Positions 9,238 through 19,160 of a DNA stretch of 64,000 nt are shown piece after piece. The position numbers and the translations under genes were made by a program. Origin of the DNA: Planctomycetota bacterium. Its GTDB lineage: Bacteria > Planctomycetota > JAJSAM01 > JAJVHW01. The stretch lies in assembly GCA_021414065.1 (NCBI GenBank), contig JAIOPE010000103.1:1-64000 (forward strand). Reading direction: 5' to 3'. Position 1 is the stretch's first letter. Each line of letters starts with the position of its first letter. The notes under the pieces are model-generated. The model saw only the letters and a program-made list of their open reading frames with translations. It was not told where the DNA came from and made no database searches.

Positions 9238-9987
9238 GTGACGTCCGACGCGGACTCACGCGCGCCGACCCGCGGCCTCGCCGGCCGCGGCGGCGCCATG
9301 GCCGCGTCGGCAGCGGTCGCGTCAGCAGCGTGCGTCGGTGTCGCAGTGCGCGTGGCTGCGTCGGGTCCCTCGGCGCCGGAACTCGCGTCCGCTGCGACGA
9401 CCGTGATTCTCGCGGCGGCCATCCCGCTCGCGGCCCGCGCCGGCGCCGCCGACCGCTCCATGTCGGCCGGACTTGCCACTGCGGCACGCATCGCGATCCT
9501 TGCTTGGTGCGCCGCCGCCACGGCAGGGCTGACCGCGGGCGGCGTGGCCGGCGGACCTTTGGGTGCTGGCCTGGTTGTCGCGGCCGTCGCCGTGCTGGCG
9601 TTCGGCCTCACGTCCGTCCTACGGCGCGTCGGCATGCCCGACGCGCATTCGATGTTCGTCGGTGCAGGACTCGCCTGCGTCCCGATGGCGTTGATCTTCG
9701 TCGCCGACCCATGGATCGAGTGGGAGCGGAGTTCACCGTCAGCGCCGTCGCGGGCGGCCCTCGTCCTCGCCGCGAACCCCCTCGCCGCGATGACGTCGTC
9801 CTCCGGCGGGCTCGGGGTGGATTTCCAGAGAATGCCCTGGCTCTACGACGGACCGGACGCCGGCGTGCCGGGGCTGTCGCTCGTGGGGCAGTACTACCCG
9901 TCGGTTCCGCCCGCGGCGGTCCCGTGGTCACTCGCCGTGCTCGCCGCCGCCGGGGTCCTCGTCGCGATCTCCAGCCGGAAGCGCTAA
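9238..9987 (+). CDS. Integral membrane protein of unknown function
   Basis: Starting at GTG 9238, the product has 249 residues and about six to seven hydrophobic segments separated by short loops. There is one longer outer loop around SGGLGVDFQRMPWLYDGPD, and it ends in a helix with a basic tail (SSRKR). No family recognised. It begins 12 bases after the prenyltransferase-like lipoprotein and probably shares its transcript. An internal ATG at 9298 is an alternative start. Confidence 0.6.
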   Translation: MTSDADSRAPTRGLAGRGGAMAASAAVASAACVGVAVRVAASGPSAPELASAATTVILAAAIPLAARAGAADRSMSAGLATAARIAILAWCAAATAGLTAGGVAGGPLGAGLVVAAVAVLAFGLTSVLRRVGMPDAHSMFVGAGLACVPMALIFVADPWIEWERSSPSAPSRAALVLAANPLAAMTSSSGGLGVDFQRMPWLYDGPDAGVPGLSLVGQYYPSVPPAAVPWSLAVLAAAGVLVAISSRKR

Positions 9988-9996
9988 CCTCCCGTC

Positions 9997-10221
9997 GTGA
10001 CAGCCAAGCTCTTCCTCACGTTCCCGCAGCGGCTCATCCAGCAGCCGATCCTGCACGACCTGATCCGGCGCTACCCGGTGAAGACGAACATCCGGGGCGC
10101 CAGCATCACGGATGAGATCGCCCTCATGGCGCTTCACATCGACGGCGCCCCTGACGACGTGCGCGCGGCGATCGCGTGGCTGCGGGAGATCGGCGCGATC
10201 GTCGAAGAACTCGCCGACTGA
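9997..10221 (+). CDS. Stand-alone NIL domain protein
   Basis: This 74-residue protein matches the NIL domain over its full length: LTFPQRLIQQPILHDLI, then YPVKTNIRGASIT with the N-I-x-x-A-x-I core that names the family, then AIAWLREIGAIVEEL. NIL domains are ferredoxin-like folds usually found at the C-terminus of MetN methionine-import ATPases, where they bind substrate. Here it stands alone with no MetN nearby, so it may be a small sensor or adaptor (inference). GTG start at 9997, 9 bases after the preceding stop. Confidence 0.75.
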   Translation: MTAKLFLTFPQRLIQQPILHDLIRRYPVKTNIRGASITDEIALMALHIDGAPDDVRAAIAWLREIGAIVEELAD

Positions 10222-10240
10222 ACGCGATCGGGAAGCCGTT

Positions 10241-10753
10241 CTACTTCCCTGTGTTCACGCGGTCCGCGTCGATCGACGCCAGGGGCGGTTCGAACACCGC
10301 GAGCGCCACCAGCGGGGCATCGCCTTCGGCATCGACACGGTGCACCTTCTGCGGCGCCACGTTGAACACCGACCCGGCGACCGCCGGGTAGCTGGACTCG
10401 CCGATCACGCAGGTTCCGCTCCCCGCGAGGACCCACGCCCGCTCCCGGTGCGTTCGGTGAAAGTGCTCCGGCACTCCGGCGCGCGATTGCACGAGGAAGA
10501 CGGAGCAGGAGTCGTTCGACGCCAGCAGATCCGCGCGGAACGGTGCGTCGCCGAGGGGGTAGCTGGCGAGCAGCGTGCCCAGGTCGGGCGCAGCATCCGG
10601 GTTGCCGCCGCCGATCAGCGCGAGCACGTCGCGGTCCGGCTTCGGCGCGGCGGGGCGCCGCGGTCCGCCGCACGCTGTGATCGTGAGCAGAGTGGACACG
10701 ACGACGGCGACCGCAATCGCGGTCGCCGTCCCGAACCGGACGCCCGTGTGCAC
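10241..10753 (-). CDS. Cupin-domain lipoprotein
   Basis: The product has 170 residues. A signal peptide ends in a lipobox-like TITAC at about residues 21-25, followed by GGPRRP. The cupin core is clear: VPEHFHRTHRERAWVLAGSG at about 92-111, giving H-x-H...E metal ligands in cupin motif 1, and FNVAPQKVHRV with the motif 2 His near 135. An exported metal-binding cupin is indicated; the ligand is unknown. GTG at 10753 is 5 bases after the stop of the zinc-ribbon gene, so they form an operon. Confidence 0.7.
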   Translation of the reverse strand: MHTGVRFGTATAIAVAVVVSTLLTITACGGPRRPAAPKPDRDVLALIGGGNPDAAPDLGTLLASYPLGDAPFRADLLASNDSCSVFLVQSRAGVPEHFHRTHRERAWVLAGSGTCVIGESSYPAVAGSVFNVAPQKVHRVDAEGDAPLVALAVFEPPLASIDADRVNTGK

Positions 10754-10758
10754 GTCGC

Positions 10759-11805
10759 CTACTCGGGGAAGTCCTTGAACTTCTCGATGTTCTTGCCCTT
10801 GCTGTGCCACCAGTTCACCCACATACGGGCGGCGCGCTCGAACGTCTTCGCGTCCACGGACTTCGGATCCTGCGGAACGTAGCGGGCGACGAAGTCGCCG
10901 CCCGGCCGGTCGGCCTTCGAGATGTCCACCATGAGTTGCTGGACCTGGAACGACGCGAACTTCTCCAGGTCGTCGTCCCACTTCTTGCCCTTCCAGTGGG
11001 TCTCGAACGCCGAGAGCAGCGCGGGTACGGCTTTGCGCCCGAGCTTCTTCAGCTTGTTGCGCGCGTCGATGCCGGGCTTGCCCGAGTCGCGATCGACGAA
11101 GGTGGCCACGAGCTTGTCCATGTCGGAGCGTTCCTCGGGCGTGACGCCCGCGATGTCCTCGACGTGAATGTAGATCTCGTCGCCCTTGCTCGACCATCCG
11201 GCGGCGGAGGTCGAGTCCGACGGCTTCGTGCCGCCGATGCCCGAGGCGCCTTCGACCTTCGGGGCGTCACCGCTTCCGGCGGCGCCTGCGGCGGCAGGTG
11301 TCGTGGGCTGCACGACCGGTGCCACCGGCGCAGGGGGCGGCGTTACGACCGTCGGATCCGGCTTGTGTGCGACCGGCGCGGGTTCAGGCTTCTTCCGCAT
11401 CGCCAGTGCGATGCCGATGACCGCCACGAGCCCAACGACACCGACGGAGACCCACAGGACCGTCTTGTTGTCCTTGTTCCGGTCCTTGCCGCCGTGGCCG
11501 CGGTGGCCGCGGTCATCGGTCTCCTCGTCGTCCGTGGCGCGCGCGTGTCGCTTGCCGGCCGCTCCGCGGGCCGACTTCGCCGCCGGCGCCGCGTGCGCGG
11601 ACTTCACAGGTCCCTTCGCGGCGGGCTTCGCCGCAGGAGCGGCAGCCTTCGCGGGCGCTCCGCGCGCGGGGCCCGTTGGGCGTGCGGCCTTCCCGTAGGG
11701 CACGTTGGCGTTGCACGCCGTGCACTGGAACGCCCCGCCGGGCGCGCCGTCGGGGATCTTGAACTTCTTCCCGCATCCTGGGCAGGCGACGATCTCTTCA
11801 GCCAT
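10759..11805 (-). CDS. Zinc-ribbon, single-pass membrane protein
   Basis: This 348-residue protein has an N-terminal zinc ribbon (CPGCGKKF ... CTACNANV, residues about 8-35) of the MJ0042 type. A basic Ala/Lys/Pro-rich stretch (about 40-85) and a charged His/Asp/Lys segment follow, then one membrane helix (about 114-134) and a Pro-rich linker. The C-terminal ~130-residue region resembles a HEAT-like or helical bundle and contains [20 protein letters not shown]. The start ATG has a textbook AGGAGG 8 bases upstream. This zinc ribbon plus linker plus sensor-like outer domain is common in planctomycetes and myxobacteria, but the function is unknown. Confidence 0.65.
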   Translation of the reverse strand: MAEEIVACPGCGKKFKIPDGAPGGAFQCTACNANVPYGKAARPTGPARGAPAKAAAPAAKPAAKGPVKSAHAAPAAKSARGAAGKRHARATDDEETDDRGHRGHGGKDRNKDNKTVLWVSVGVVGLVAVIGIALAMRKKPEPAPVAHKPDPTVVTPPPAPVAPVVQPTTPAAAGAAGSGDAPKVEGASGIGGTKPSDSTSAAGWSSKGDEIYIHVEDIAGVTPEERSDMDKLVATFVDRDSGKPGIDARNKLKKLGRKAVPALLSAFETHWKGKKWDDDLEKFASFQVQQLMVDISKADRPGGDFVARYVPQDPKSVDAKTFERAARMWVNWWHSKGKNIEKFKDFPE

Positions 11806-11879
11806 CGACGAGTCCTCCTAGCGCGTGGGCGCGTCGGTCCGCGGCTCGGGCGCGGGCCATCACGACAGGATACCCAGTC

Positions 11880-13892
11880 ATCGCCTCCACACCTCTCCGT
11901 CTTCGCAGCGACTTTGCGCCGGCAGGCGACCAGGGGCCCGCGATCGCGGCCCTGACCCAGGGATTCCGTGACGGGAAGGAGTCTCAGGTCCTCCTCGGCG
12001 TCACCGGGTCCGGCAAGACGTTCACGGTCGCGCACGTGATCGCCGCGCTCCAGCGCCCCGCGATCGTCCTCGCCCCGAACAAGACCCTCGCGGCGCAGCT
12101 CTACTCCGAGTTCAAGGACCTCTTCCCAGAGAACGCGGTCGAGTACTTCATCAGCTACTACGACTACTACCAGCCCGAGGCGTACGTCCCCTCGACCGAC
12201 ACGTACATCGAGAAGGACTCGAGCATCAACGAGCGCATCGACCGGATGCGCCACGCGGCCACGAGGAACGTGCTGGAGCGGCGCGACGTGATCGTCGTGG
12301 CGTCGGTGTCGTGCATCTACGGCCTCGGCTCCCCCGACGCCTACCGCGCCATGCGCATCCTGATCCAGCGCGGCGCGTCGATGGAGCGCGACATCCTGCT
12401 CCGCGACCTCACGGTGCTCCAGTACAAGCGCAACGACTTCGAGCACAAGCGGGGGACGTTCCGCGTCCGCGGCGACGTGGTGGACGTGTTCCCGATCTAC
12501 GAGGACGCGAAGACGATCCGGATCGAGTTCTTCGGCGACGACGTCGACCGGCTCTCCGAGATCGACCCGCTCACGGGCGAGGAGTTGTCGGAGCTCTCCG
12601 AGATCTCGATCCACCCCGGCAGTCACTACGTGCAGCCGAAAGATCGGATGCTCGCCGCGTGCGACGGGATCGAAGCCGAGCTCGAACAGCGGCTCCAGTG
12701 GTTCCGCGACAAGAACAAGCCGCTGGAGGCCGAACGGATCGAGCAGCGCACGCGGTTCGACCTCGAGATGCTCCGCGAAGTCGGCTTCTGCCACGGCATC
12801 GAGAACTACTCGCGCTGGCTTGACGGACGCGCCGCCGGTGAGCCGCCGTCCACGCTGCTCGACTACTTCCCGCGCGACTTCCTCTGCATCATCGACGAGA
12901 GCCACGTGACGCTCCCGCAGATCGGCGGGATGTACCACGGCGACCGGTCGCGCAAGAACGTGCTCGTCGAGTACGGGTTCCGCCTGCCGTCGGCGCTCGA
13001 CAATCGCCCGCTCCGTCGCGAGGAGTTCGACACGCGCGTCGGACAGCGCTTGTTCGTCAGCGCCACTCCGGCGCCGCAGGAGATCGCGCTCGCGGGCGGC
13101 GTCACCGTGCAGCAGATCCTGCGTCCCACGGGACTGCTCGATCCGACGCTGGAGATCCGCCCGGCGCGCCGTCAGGTGGACGACCTTCTCCACGAGTGCC
13201 GCGCGGTCGTCGCGAAGAAGTGGCGCGTACTCGCGACGACATTGACGAAACGCATGGCGGAGGAACTCACCGAGTACCTCGCGAACGCAGGCGTCCGCGT
13301 GCGGTATCTCCACTCCGACATCGACTCGCTGAAACGGATGGAGATCCTGCGGGATCTGCGCCTCGGCCTGTTCGACGTGCTCGTCGGCATCAACCTCCTC
13401 CGCGAGGGGCTCGACCTGCCGGAGGTCGCACTCGTCGCCATTCTCGACGCCGACCGCGAGGGGTTCCTCCGCTCCGAGACGTCGCTCGTCCAGACCTTCG
13501 GCCGCGCCGCGCGCAACGCCGAGGGCCGCGTCATCCTCTATGCGGACAAGGTCACCGACTCGATGCGCCGCGCGATGGACGTGACGAACACGCGCCGCAC
13601 GAAGCAGGAGGCGCACAACCTCGCGCACGGCATCACGCCGACCACGATCGTCAAGCCCGTGCGCGACTTGATGACGCTGCCCGACGCCGACGAGGACGAC
13701 GACGACCAGGACGCGCCGGTGCTCGGATCGAAGCGCCGCCCGGAGATCCCGCGGACGCTCGAAGAGGCGGAGAAGCGGATCGCCGAGTTGCGCAAGCAGA
13801 TGTTCGAGGCGGCGAAGGATCTAGATTTCGAGGCCGCGGCGAAACTCCGAGACGAAGTTCTGCGCATGGAGGCGCTCGCGCTGGAGATGTGA
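11880..13892 (+). CDS. uvrB: Excinuclease ABC subunit UvrB
   Basis: UvrB is the helicase-like damage-verification subunit of nucleotide excision repair. About 670 residues: Walker A GVTGSGKT at 40-47, the Tyr-rich beta-hairpin around [16 protein letters not shown] (about 88-104) that clamps DNA, helicase motif [10 protein letters not shown] near 338, motif [11 protein letters not shown] near 540, and the C-terminal UVR segment [20 protein letters not shown] that contacts UvrC. No ATG, GTG or TTG occurs in frame upstream of residue 53. The reading frame reaches the expected N-terminus at ATC 11880, preceded at 9 bases by AGGA, so ATC initiation or a base error is likely. uvrC follows after 44 bases. 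Confidence 0.93.
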   Translation: MASTPLRLRSDFAPAGDQGPAIAALTQGFRDGKESQVLLGVTGSGKTFTVAHVIAALQRPAIVLAPNKTLAAQLYSEFKDLFPENAVEYFISYYDYYQPEAYVPSTDTYIEKDSSINERIDRMRHAATRNVLERRDVIVVASVSCIYGLGSPDAYRAMRILIQRGASMERDILLRDLTVLQYKRNDFEHKRGTFRVRGDVVDVFPIYEDAKTIRIEFFGDDVDRLSEIDPLTGEELSELSEISIHPGSHYVQPKDRMLAACDGIEAELEQRLQWFRDKNKPLEAERIEQRTRFDLEMLREVGFCHGIENYSRWLDGRAAGEPPSTLLDYFPRDFLCIIDESHVTLPQIGGMYHGDRSRKNVLVEYGFRLPSALDNRPLRREEFDTRVGQRLFVSATPAPQEIALAGGVTVQQILRPTGLLDPTLEIRPARRQVDDLLHECRAVVAKKWRVLATTLTKRMAEELTEYLANAGVRVRYLHSDIDSLKRMEILRDLRLGLFDVLVGINLLREGLDLPEVALVAILDADREGFLRSETSLVQTFGRAARNAEGRVILYADKVTDSMRRAMDVTNTRRTKQEAHNLAHGITPTTIVKPVRDLMTLPDADEDDDDQDAPVLGSKRRPEIPRTLEEAEKRIAELRKQMFEAAKDLDFEAAAKLRDEVLRMEALALEM

Positions 13893-13936
13893 CGACGCCG
13901 CCGCTGTGACGTTCGGTCGCGCGATGTGGCAACATC

Positions 13937-15775
13937 GTGCGCGTGAAGCCCGCTGAACTCGCCGAAGCCGTTGCCGCGCTGCCGATGACGGCCGGCGTGT
14001 ACCTGCTGAAGGACTCCGGCGGGCGGGTGCTCTACGTCGGCAAGGCCGCGAACCTGAGATCGCGCGTTCGTTCCTATCTCGACGATCGCGCGGCGATCGA
14101 GCGGCCGCACCTCGCGCCGTACCTGAAGCGCTGGCGCGATGTGCAGGTCATCCTGACGAGCACGGTGGCCGAGGCGCTCGTCCTCGAGAACAGTTTCATC
14201 AAGAAGGAGCGGCCGCCGGCGAACGTGCGGCTGCGGGACGACAAGCGGTACCTCTGCCTCCGGATCGACCTGCGCCACCAGTTCCCGCGGATCACGCTCG
14301 TCCGACGGTTCCAGCGCGACGGCGCGCTCTACTTCGGTCCGTACGTCGATGCGAAGGCGCTGCGTCAGACGCTCCGCGCGATCCGCGAGCTGTTCCCGCT
14401 CCGTTCGTGCACCGACCACACACTCGAGACGATCGCCGCGCCGTGTCTCTACTGGCAGCTTGGTCGCTGCGCCGCACCGTGCCACGACCACGTGACGAAG
14501 GCCAGATACGACGAGATCGTGACCGGCGCGCTGGACCTGCTCCGCGGGCGCCGCGACGACGTCCTCGCCGACATCCGCCGCCGGATGGTCGAGGAGTCCG
14601 AGGCGATGCGGTTCGAGAACGCGGCGCTGCTGCGCGATCGCCTGCAGTCGCTCGAGCGGACGCTGGAGCGCCAGCGCGTCGCCGTCCCGGACACGACCGA
14701 CCGCGACGTGCTGGGCATCGCCCGCGAAGGCAACGCGGCCGTGGCCATCTTGATGTTCATCCGCGACGGCGCGGTCGTCTCCGTGCGTGACGTTCCGCTC
14801 CCGCGCGCCGAGGGCACGGACGCAGACGTGGTTGCGGCGTTCCTCGGCCAGTTCTACGACGCCGAGAAGTACGTGCCGCCGGAGGTGCTCGTCCCGGAAC
14901 TGCCCGAGGACGCGGAGGTGTTCGAGACGTATCTGTCCGAGTTGCGCGGAACGAGAGTCGAGGTCCGCGTGCCGCAGCGCGGGGCACAGAAGGACATCTT
15001 GGACATGGCGAGGCGGAATGCGGAACTCGCGCTCCAGTCGCAGCGCACGGCGCGCGCCGTCGCCCGCGACGCCCTCGTCCGCCTCGCCGAGATGGCTCGG
15101 CTGCCCGCGCCGCCGGAGGTCGTCGAGTGCTTCGACGTGAGCCATCTCCAGGGTGAGGAGGTCGTCGCGTCGATGGTGCGCTGCGTGGACGGCCGCATGG
15201 ACCGATCCGGGTACCGGCACTACCGCATTCGCGAGAACGTCACGAACGACGACTTCGGCTCGATGAACGAGATCCTGAGGCGCCGCTACCGCGTGGACGG
15301 CGACGAACGTCTCGAGCGCCCGGACCTGATCGTGGTGGACGGCGGCAAGGGTCAGCTCTCGTCGGCCCGCGCGGCGCTGGCGGAGGTCGGCTGGCCCGAC
15401 GCGCCGATCGTCGGCCTGGCGAAGGCGCGAGCGAATCGCGACGGCATCGGCCGATTCGAGCGCATCTTCCTGCCGCACCAGGACGATCCGGTCGTCCCCG
15501 CGCCCGACGCCGCCGAGACGCTGCTGCTCACGCGGATGCGCGACGAAGCGCACCGGTTCGCCATCACGTACCACCGCAAGGTCCGCTCGCAGATGGCGGT
15601 GGAGTCGGCCCTCGACGCGATCACCGGCGTCGGAGACCGCTGGCGCCGCGAGCTTCTCCAGAAGTTCGGCAGCGTGCAGGGCATCAGAGACGCCTCGATC
15701 GACGACTTGCTCCAAGTCCCGGGGCTCGGTCGGACGCGGGCGTTGCGCATCCTGGAACACCTGCGCGAACCCTGA
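13937..15775 (+). CDS. uvrC: Excinuclease ABC subunit UvrC
   Basis: This 612-residue nuclease makes both incisions in nucleotide excision repair. In order: the GIY-YIG domain (GVYLLKD then [10 protein letters not shown], about 20-42) for the 3' cut, a Cys cluster ([13 protein letters not shown]) around 170-182, the UVR motif ([20 protein letters not shown]) around 216-235 that binds UvrB, the RNase H-like 5' endonuclease ([10 protein letters not shown] near 398 and [12 protein letters not shown] near 463) with its Asp residues, and a C-terminal helix-hairpin-helix pair ([10 protein letters not shown] and [10 protein letters not shown]). Full length. Either GTG 13937 or GTG 13943 could start it. 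Confidence 0.96.
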   Translation: MRVKPAELAEAVAALPMTAGVYLLKDSGGRVLYVGKAANLRSRVRSYLDDRAAIERPHLAPYLKRWRDVQVILTSTVAEALVLENSFIKKERPPANVRLRDDKRYLCLRIDLRHQFPRITLVRRFQRDGALYFGPYVDAKALRQTLRAIRELFPLRSCTDHTLETIAAPCLYWQLGRCAAPCHDHVTKARYDEIVTGALDLLRGRRDDVLADIRRRMVEESEAMRFENAALLRDRLQSLERTLERQRVAVPDTTDRDVLGIAREGNAAVAILMFIRDGAVVSVRDVPLPRAEGTDADVVAAFLGQFYDAEKYVPPEVLVPELPEDAEVFETYLSELRGTRVEVRVPQRGAQKDILDMARRNAELALQSQRTARAVARDALVRLAEMARLPAPPEVVECFDVSHLQGEEVVASMVRCVDGRMDRSGYRHYRIRENVTNDDFGSMNEILRRRYRVDGDERLERPDLIVVDGGKGQLSSARAALAEVGWPDAPIVGLAKARANRDGIGRFERIFLPHQDDPVVPAPDAAETLLLTRMRDEAHRFAITYHRKVRSQMAVESALDAITGVGDRWRRELLQKFGSVQGIRDASIDDLLQVPGLGRTRALRILEHLREP

Positions 15776-15782
15776 GGCTTCG

Positions 15783-16703
15783 TCAGCCGCGCGGGTGGAA
15801 CTTCTCGTGGACCTGGCGCAGTCGGCCCTCCTCGACGCGCGTGTAGATCTGGGTCGTCGAGAGCGACGCGTGGCCGAGCATCATCTGGACCACGCGAAGG
15901 TCGGCACCGCCCCAGAGCAGGTGGGTGGCGAACGAGTGACGCAGCGTGTGCGGCGACGCGTCCTTCGCGATCCCGGCCACGCGCAGTCGGTGCTTCACGA
16001 TGAGCCAGACGTGCTCGCGGCGGAGCGGCGCGCCGCGGGGCGCGAGGAACATCGCGCCCCGGTCGCGGCCGTCGCCGCGGACGAACCGTGGTCGCCCGCG
16101 CTCGACCCACGCCTGGATCGCGTCGCGGCACCGGCCCCCGAACGGGACGATCCGGGTCTTCCCGCCCTTGCCGGTCACGCGGACGACCGCCTCGTCGAAA
16201 CGGACTCCGTCGATCCGGAGGCCGGCGCACTCCGACGCCCGGAGTCCGCAGCCGTAGAGGACTTCGAGCACCGCCTGACGCAGGAGCGACGCGGGCGTCT
16301 CCCCAGACTCGAGCGCCATGAGCGCATCCACCTCTTCGGGAGTGAGATACGTCGGCAGGCGTTGCCAGAGGCGGGGCGTGTCGATCTCGGCTGCCGGATC
16401 GTCAGGCGTGCGTTTCTCGGCGGCCAGCCAGCGGTGGAGACCTCGGACCGCGACGAGTCGGCGGGCCCGCGTGGCGGCATCCATTCCGCGCGCCTCCTCA
16501 GTGACCAGAAACTGGACAACATCGTCGGCCCGGGCCTTTCGGATGCTGCGCCCGCCGAGGGACGCGACGTACAGCGCCAGGTCGGCCGCGTAGGCGGCCA
16601 GTGTGTTGTCCGCCACGCCGCACTCCACGCGGAGCCAGTCGAGGTGGTCGGCCGCGTCGGGCGGGAGCGGTTGCGCTGACGCGGCGATAACCCGTTTCTT
16701 CAT
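15783..16703 (-). CDS. xerD: Tyrosine recombinase XerC/XerD
   Basis: This 306-residue site-specific recombinase resolves chromosome dimers with a partner Xer at dif. The N-terminal SAM-like core-binding domain covers about 15-105 and the catalytic domain 115-306. All catalytic residues are present: Arg155 (GCGLRASE), Lys182 (GKGGKTR), His252 and Arg255 (HTLRHSF), His278 (LGHASL) and the nucleophile Tyr287 (TQIYTRV). XerC and XerD are hard to separate by eye; the symbol is a best guess. It is convergent with uvrC, 7 bases apart. No dif-like site was identified. Confidence 0.88.
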   Translation of the reverse strand: MKKRVIAASAQPLPPDAADHLDWLRVECGVADNTLAAYAADLALYVASLGGRSIRKARADDVVQFLVTEEARGMDAATRARRLVAVRGLHRWLAAEKRTPDDPAAEIDTPRLWQRLPTYLTPEEVDALMALESGETPASLLRQAVLEVLYGCGLRASECAGLRIDGVRFDEAVVRVTGKGGKTRIVPFGGRCRDAIQAWVERGRPRFVRGDGRDRGAMFLAPRGAPLRREHVWLIVKHRLRVAGIAKDASPHTLRHSFATHLLWGGADLRVVQMMLGHASLSTTQIYTRVEEGRLRQVHEKFHPRG

Positions 16704-16881
16704 TGGTGGTTGCGTCCGTCCATGATCCGGCGCTCAGCCGGTGCCGCGCGCGGCGCCAACGGGCGTTGGGAAGTCGAGTGTTGGTCCTTCCGGGAGCGGT
16801 CCATGCTCGGTAGACTCCGCGCGCCTTCGGCCCGGAAACCCGGAACGGCGGTTGGGAACGAGCTGCGACGAGGAGGATGCC

Positions 16882-17316
16882 TTGGCGAAGGGCAACGATC
16901 GTACGAAGAAGACTCCAGCCGACAAGACCGTCAAGGCGGGTGTGAAGTCCCGCACCGGCGTCTCCGCTAAGGCCACCATGGAGGCCAAAGTGAAGACGGC
17001 CGAGAAGACGGCTGAGAAGACGGCCGAGAAACCGACCGTGAAGCCGGCAGCGAAGGCGTCCGCAAAGGGTCCGATCGCGGTGAAGCCCGATCGCACTGGT
17101 GCGAAGCCGAAACCGACGTCGTCCCCGACTCCGAGCGTGTCGGCGAAGTCTCCTGCCGCACCGTCCCAGGCCAAGGCGGCGGCCAAGCATGCGGGTTCCG
17201 CAAAGGCCTCTCCCGCGAAGGCCGCCCCCGAGCGGCCCGCGCAGGTCGCGTTCGTGCCGATGAAGCCGGCAAAGACGGTCGAGGCGCCTGCGGCGTACCG
17301 GCGCGAGTACAAGTAG
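16882..17316 (+). CDS. Lys/Ala-rich ORF, probable N-terminal part of a DksA-type protein
   Basis: From TTG 16882 (AGGAGG at 16871-16876, 5 bases upstream) the frame encodes 144 residues dominated by Lys, Ala, Pro, Ser and Thr, with TAEKTAEKTAEKPT repeats. It is like histone H1-type tails seen ahead of regulatory zinc fingers. It ends at TAG 17314-17316. Directly after that TAG the same frame continues as WIERML and into a DksA/TraR zinc finger, so this is probably one gene split by an amber codon. On its own it would be a basic, disordered, nucleic-acid-binding-like protein (inference). Confidence 0.55.
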   Translation: MAKGNDRTKKTPADKTVKAGVKSRTGVSAKATMEAKVKTAEKTAEKTAEKPTVKPAAKASAKGPIAVKPDRTGAKPKPTSSPTPSVSAKSPAAPSQAKAAAKHAGSAKASPAKAAPERPAQVAFVPMKPAKTVEAPAAYRREYK

Positions 17317-17328
17317 TGGATCGAGCGC

Positions 17329-17490
17329 ATGCTCTCGTTGGACGTGGACGAGGCGATCCGCCGGATGGAGCTCAAGACGTACGGACTCTGCGAGGAGTGC
17401 GAGCTGATGATTCCCGTCGGCCGCCTCGAAGTCTTGCCGCACGCTCGCTACTGCGTGAAGTGTCAGTCGGCGCGCGAGGGCGCGGTCTGA
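17329..17490 (+). CDS. DksA/TraR-type C4 zinc finger (separated from its N-terminal part)
   Basis: From ATG 17329 there are 53 residues: LSLDVDEAIRRMELKTYGLC, then CEEC ... RLEVLPHARYCVKCQ. This is the C4 zinc finger and following helix of the DksA/TraR family, which binds the RNA polymerase secondary channel. The reading frame is open back to 17317 and is the frame of the Lys-rich ORF ending at TAG 17316. No coiled coil with the DksA acidic tip is visible in either part. Either a short zinc-finger protein is made, the stop is read through, or TAG is a sequence error or mutation of a sense codon. Confidence 0.6.
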   Translation: MLSLDVDEAIRRMELKTYGLCEECELMIPVGRLEVLPHARYCVKCQSAREGAV

Positions 17491-17504
17491 TCGGCGCCGC
17501 GACC

Positions 17505-18149
17505 TTGGACGCCGCCCGTCTCCGGACGAAACTCCTCTGGTTCTCGCTCGCAGCAGCGTGCCTTGCGGCGGACCTCTGGTCGAAGCATCTGGTCTTCTAC
17601 CCGGAGGCGACCGCGCCGGGCTTCCGCGAGGGCGATCTCGTCGGAGTGATCGCGCCCTGGTGGCGGACGATCCTCGTCTACAACCAGGGCGTGACCTTCG
17701 GGTCGTTCGCGTGGGTGCCCGCGTGGACGAAAGCCGCACTGACATCCGGCGTGATCGTGTGGATGGCGTGGAAGCTCTGGGCGCTGAGGGGCGGCCATGT
17801 CGCGCAGTCGCTCTCCCTCTCGATGATCGTCGGGGGGGCGCTGGGGAACCTCTACGATCGCAGCCTGCGTCCGCTCGTCGAGCAGGACACACACCCCGGC
17901 GTGCGCGACTTCCTGGACTGGCACCTCCCCCAAGACTCGGGCCTGGCCCGCGCCTTCGCGGAGCGAGGTTGGCAGACGCACTGGTACACGAGCAATGTGG
18001 CAGACGTTCTCATCGTCTGCGGCGTGATCCTGCTGGGTTGGTGCCTCGTGCGCTACGGCGACGACGACGACGCGCCGGACCGCGGCGGGGACCAGAGTCC
18101 GCCGACCGAGGCGGGTCCGTCCGATCCATCCGCCGGAGCGAAGCCATGA
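17505..18149 (+). CDS. lspA: Lipoprotein signal peptidase (signal peptidase II)
   Basis: LspA cleaves prolipoprotein signal peptides just before the lipidated Cys, in the inner membrane. From TTG 17505 the protein has 214 residues with four hydrophobic segments. Family marks are AADLWSKHLV at 21-30, NQGVTFGSF at 60-68, GGALGNLYDR at 110-119, then VRDF with catalytic Asp135 and SNVAD with catalytic Asp167. The tail after ~185 is acidic and Pro-rich. The start is uncertain; a GTG near 17457 also fits. It overlaps pyrD by 4 bases. It fits the many lipobox proteins in this window. Confidence 0.9.
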   Translation: MDAARLRTKLLWFSLAAACLAADLWSKHLVFYPEATAPGFREGDLVGVIAPWWRTILVYNQGVTFGSFAWVPAWTKAALTSGVIVWMAWKLWALRGGHVAQSLSLSMIVGGALGNLYDRSLRPLVEQDTHPGVRDFLDWHLPQDSGLARAFAERGWQTHWYTSNVADVLIVCGVILLGWCLVRYGDDDDAPDRGGDQSPPTEAGPSDPSAGAKP

Positions 18150-19156
18150 CCGCCCCTTCCGCGCCCCCGCCTGCCGCGTCCGTCTCGATGGCCGTTCGGA
18201 TCGGCTCGCTGGAACTGCGCAATCCGATCCTGACCGCGAGCGGCACCTACGGACTTGGCTACGAGTTCGCGCGCCTCGCAGATCTGTCGAAGATCGGGGG
18301 CGTCGTCGGGAAGACCGTGACGATGACGCCGCGGATCGGGAACCCGCCGCCGCGCACGTTCGAGACCGCGGGCGGAATGCTCAACTCCATCGGCCTGATG
18401 AACCCGGGCTGGGACGGATTCGTGCGCGACACGCTGCCGCGCATCCGCGAACTGCCCTGTCCGTTCATCCTGAACGTCGCCGGGAAGAGTGAGGACGAGT
18501 TCGTCGAACTGACGCGCCGGGCGGGGGAACTCGTCGGGATCGCTGCGCTCGAGCTGAACCTGTCCTGCCCGAACGTCGCCGGAGGGCTCGACTTCAGCGC
18601 CAAACCGGAACTGACGGAGCGGATCGTCGCCCGCTGCCGAGCGGTCTACCCGCTGCCGATCTTCGCGAAGCTCTCGCCGAATGTGGGCGACATCGTGGCG
18701 ATCGCGCAGGCCGCCGAGCGCGGCGGCGCCGACGCCCTGTCGTGCGTGAACACGTACCTCGGCACCGCGATCGACTGGCGGCGGGCGAAGACGATCTTCC
18801 CGCGCGGGATCGCCGGCCTCTCCGGACCGGCCATCAAGCCGATGGCGCTCCTCGCCACCATGCGCGTTGCTGCGGCGGTGAAGATCCCGGTCGTCGGAAT
18901 CGGGGGCATCGCGAAGGCAGACGACGTCCTCGAGTATCTGGTCGCCGGAGCCACGGCCGTGCAGATCGGCACGGCGTGCTTCTGGGATCCGGGGCATCCT
19001 GTGCGACTCGCGGCGGACGTCGAAACGGCCGTTCGGACCGCCGGGATCTGCGACGTCCAGACGCTGATCGGAACGGTCCAGCCGAGTCCCGCCCCTGCGG
19101 CGAACCCTGCGCCGGCCCCCGGATCGTGTAACGTTGGGGGAACGAACCCGCGTTGA
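18146..19156 (+). CDS. pyrD: Dihydroorotate dehydrogenase, class 1B catalytic subunit
   Basis: This enzyme oxidises dihydroorotate to orotate in pyrimidine synthesis, using FMN. 336 residues: VRIGSLELRNPILTASGTYG near 13-32, GMLNSIGLMNPG near 74, LELNLSCPNV near 134, KLSPNVGDI near 175, the FMN-phosphate loops VVGIGGIAKADD near 250 and AVQIGTACF near 273. The pattern fits the NAD-dependent 1B group, which normally pairs with PyrK; no pyrK is adjacent. The start ATG overlaps the lspA stop by 4 bases. The last ~20 residues are Pro/Ala-rich and outside the fold. Confidence 0.92.
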   Translation: MTAPSAPPPAASVSMAVRIGSLELRNPILTASGTYGLGYEFARLADLSKIGGVVGKTVTMTPRIGNPPPRTFETAGGMLNSIGLMNPGWDGFVRDTLPRIRELPCPFILNVAGKSEDEFVELTRRAGELVGIAALELNLSCPNVAGGLDFSAKPELTERIVARCRAVYPLPIFAKLSPNVGDIVAIAQAAERGGADALSCVNTYLGTAIDWRRAKTIFPRGIAGLSGPAIKPMALLATMRVAAAVKIPVVGIGGIAKADDVLEYLVAGATAVQIGTACFWDPGHPVRLAADVETAVRTAGICDVQTLIGTVQPSPAPAANPAPAPGSCNVGGTNPR

Positions 19157-19160
19157 ATCG

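Noticed and set aside
17314-17316. Pyrrolysine or general TAG recoding
   Set aside because: TAG ends several normal genes here (metK, rplM, the CxxC protein), and no pyl genes are visible.
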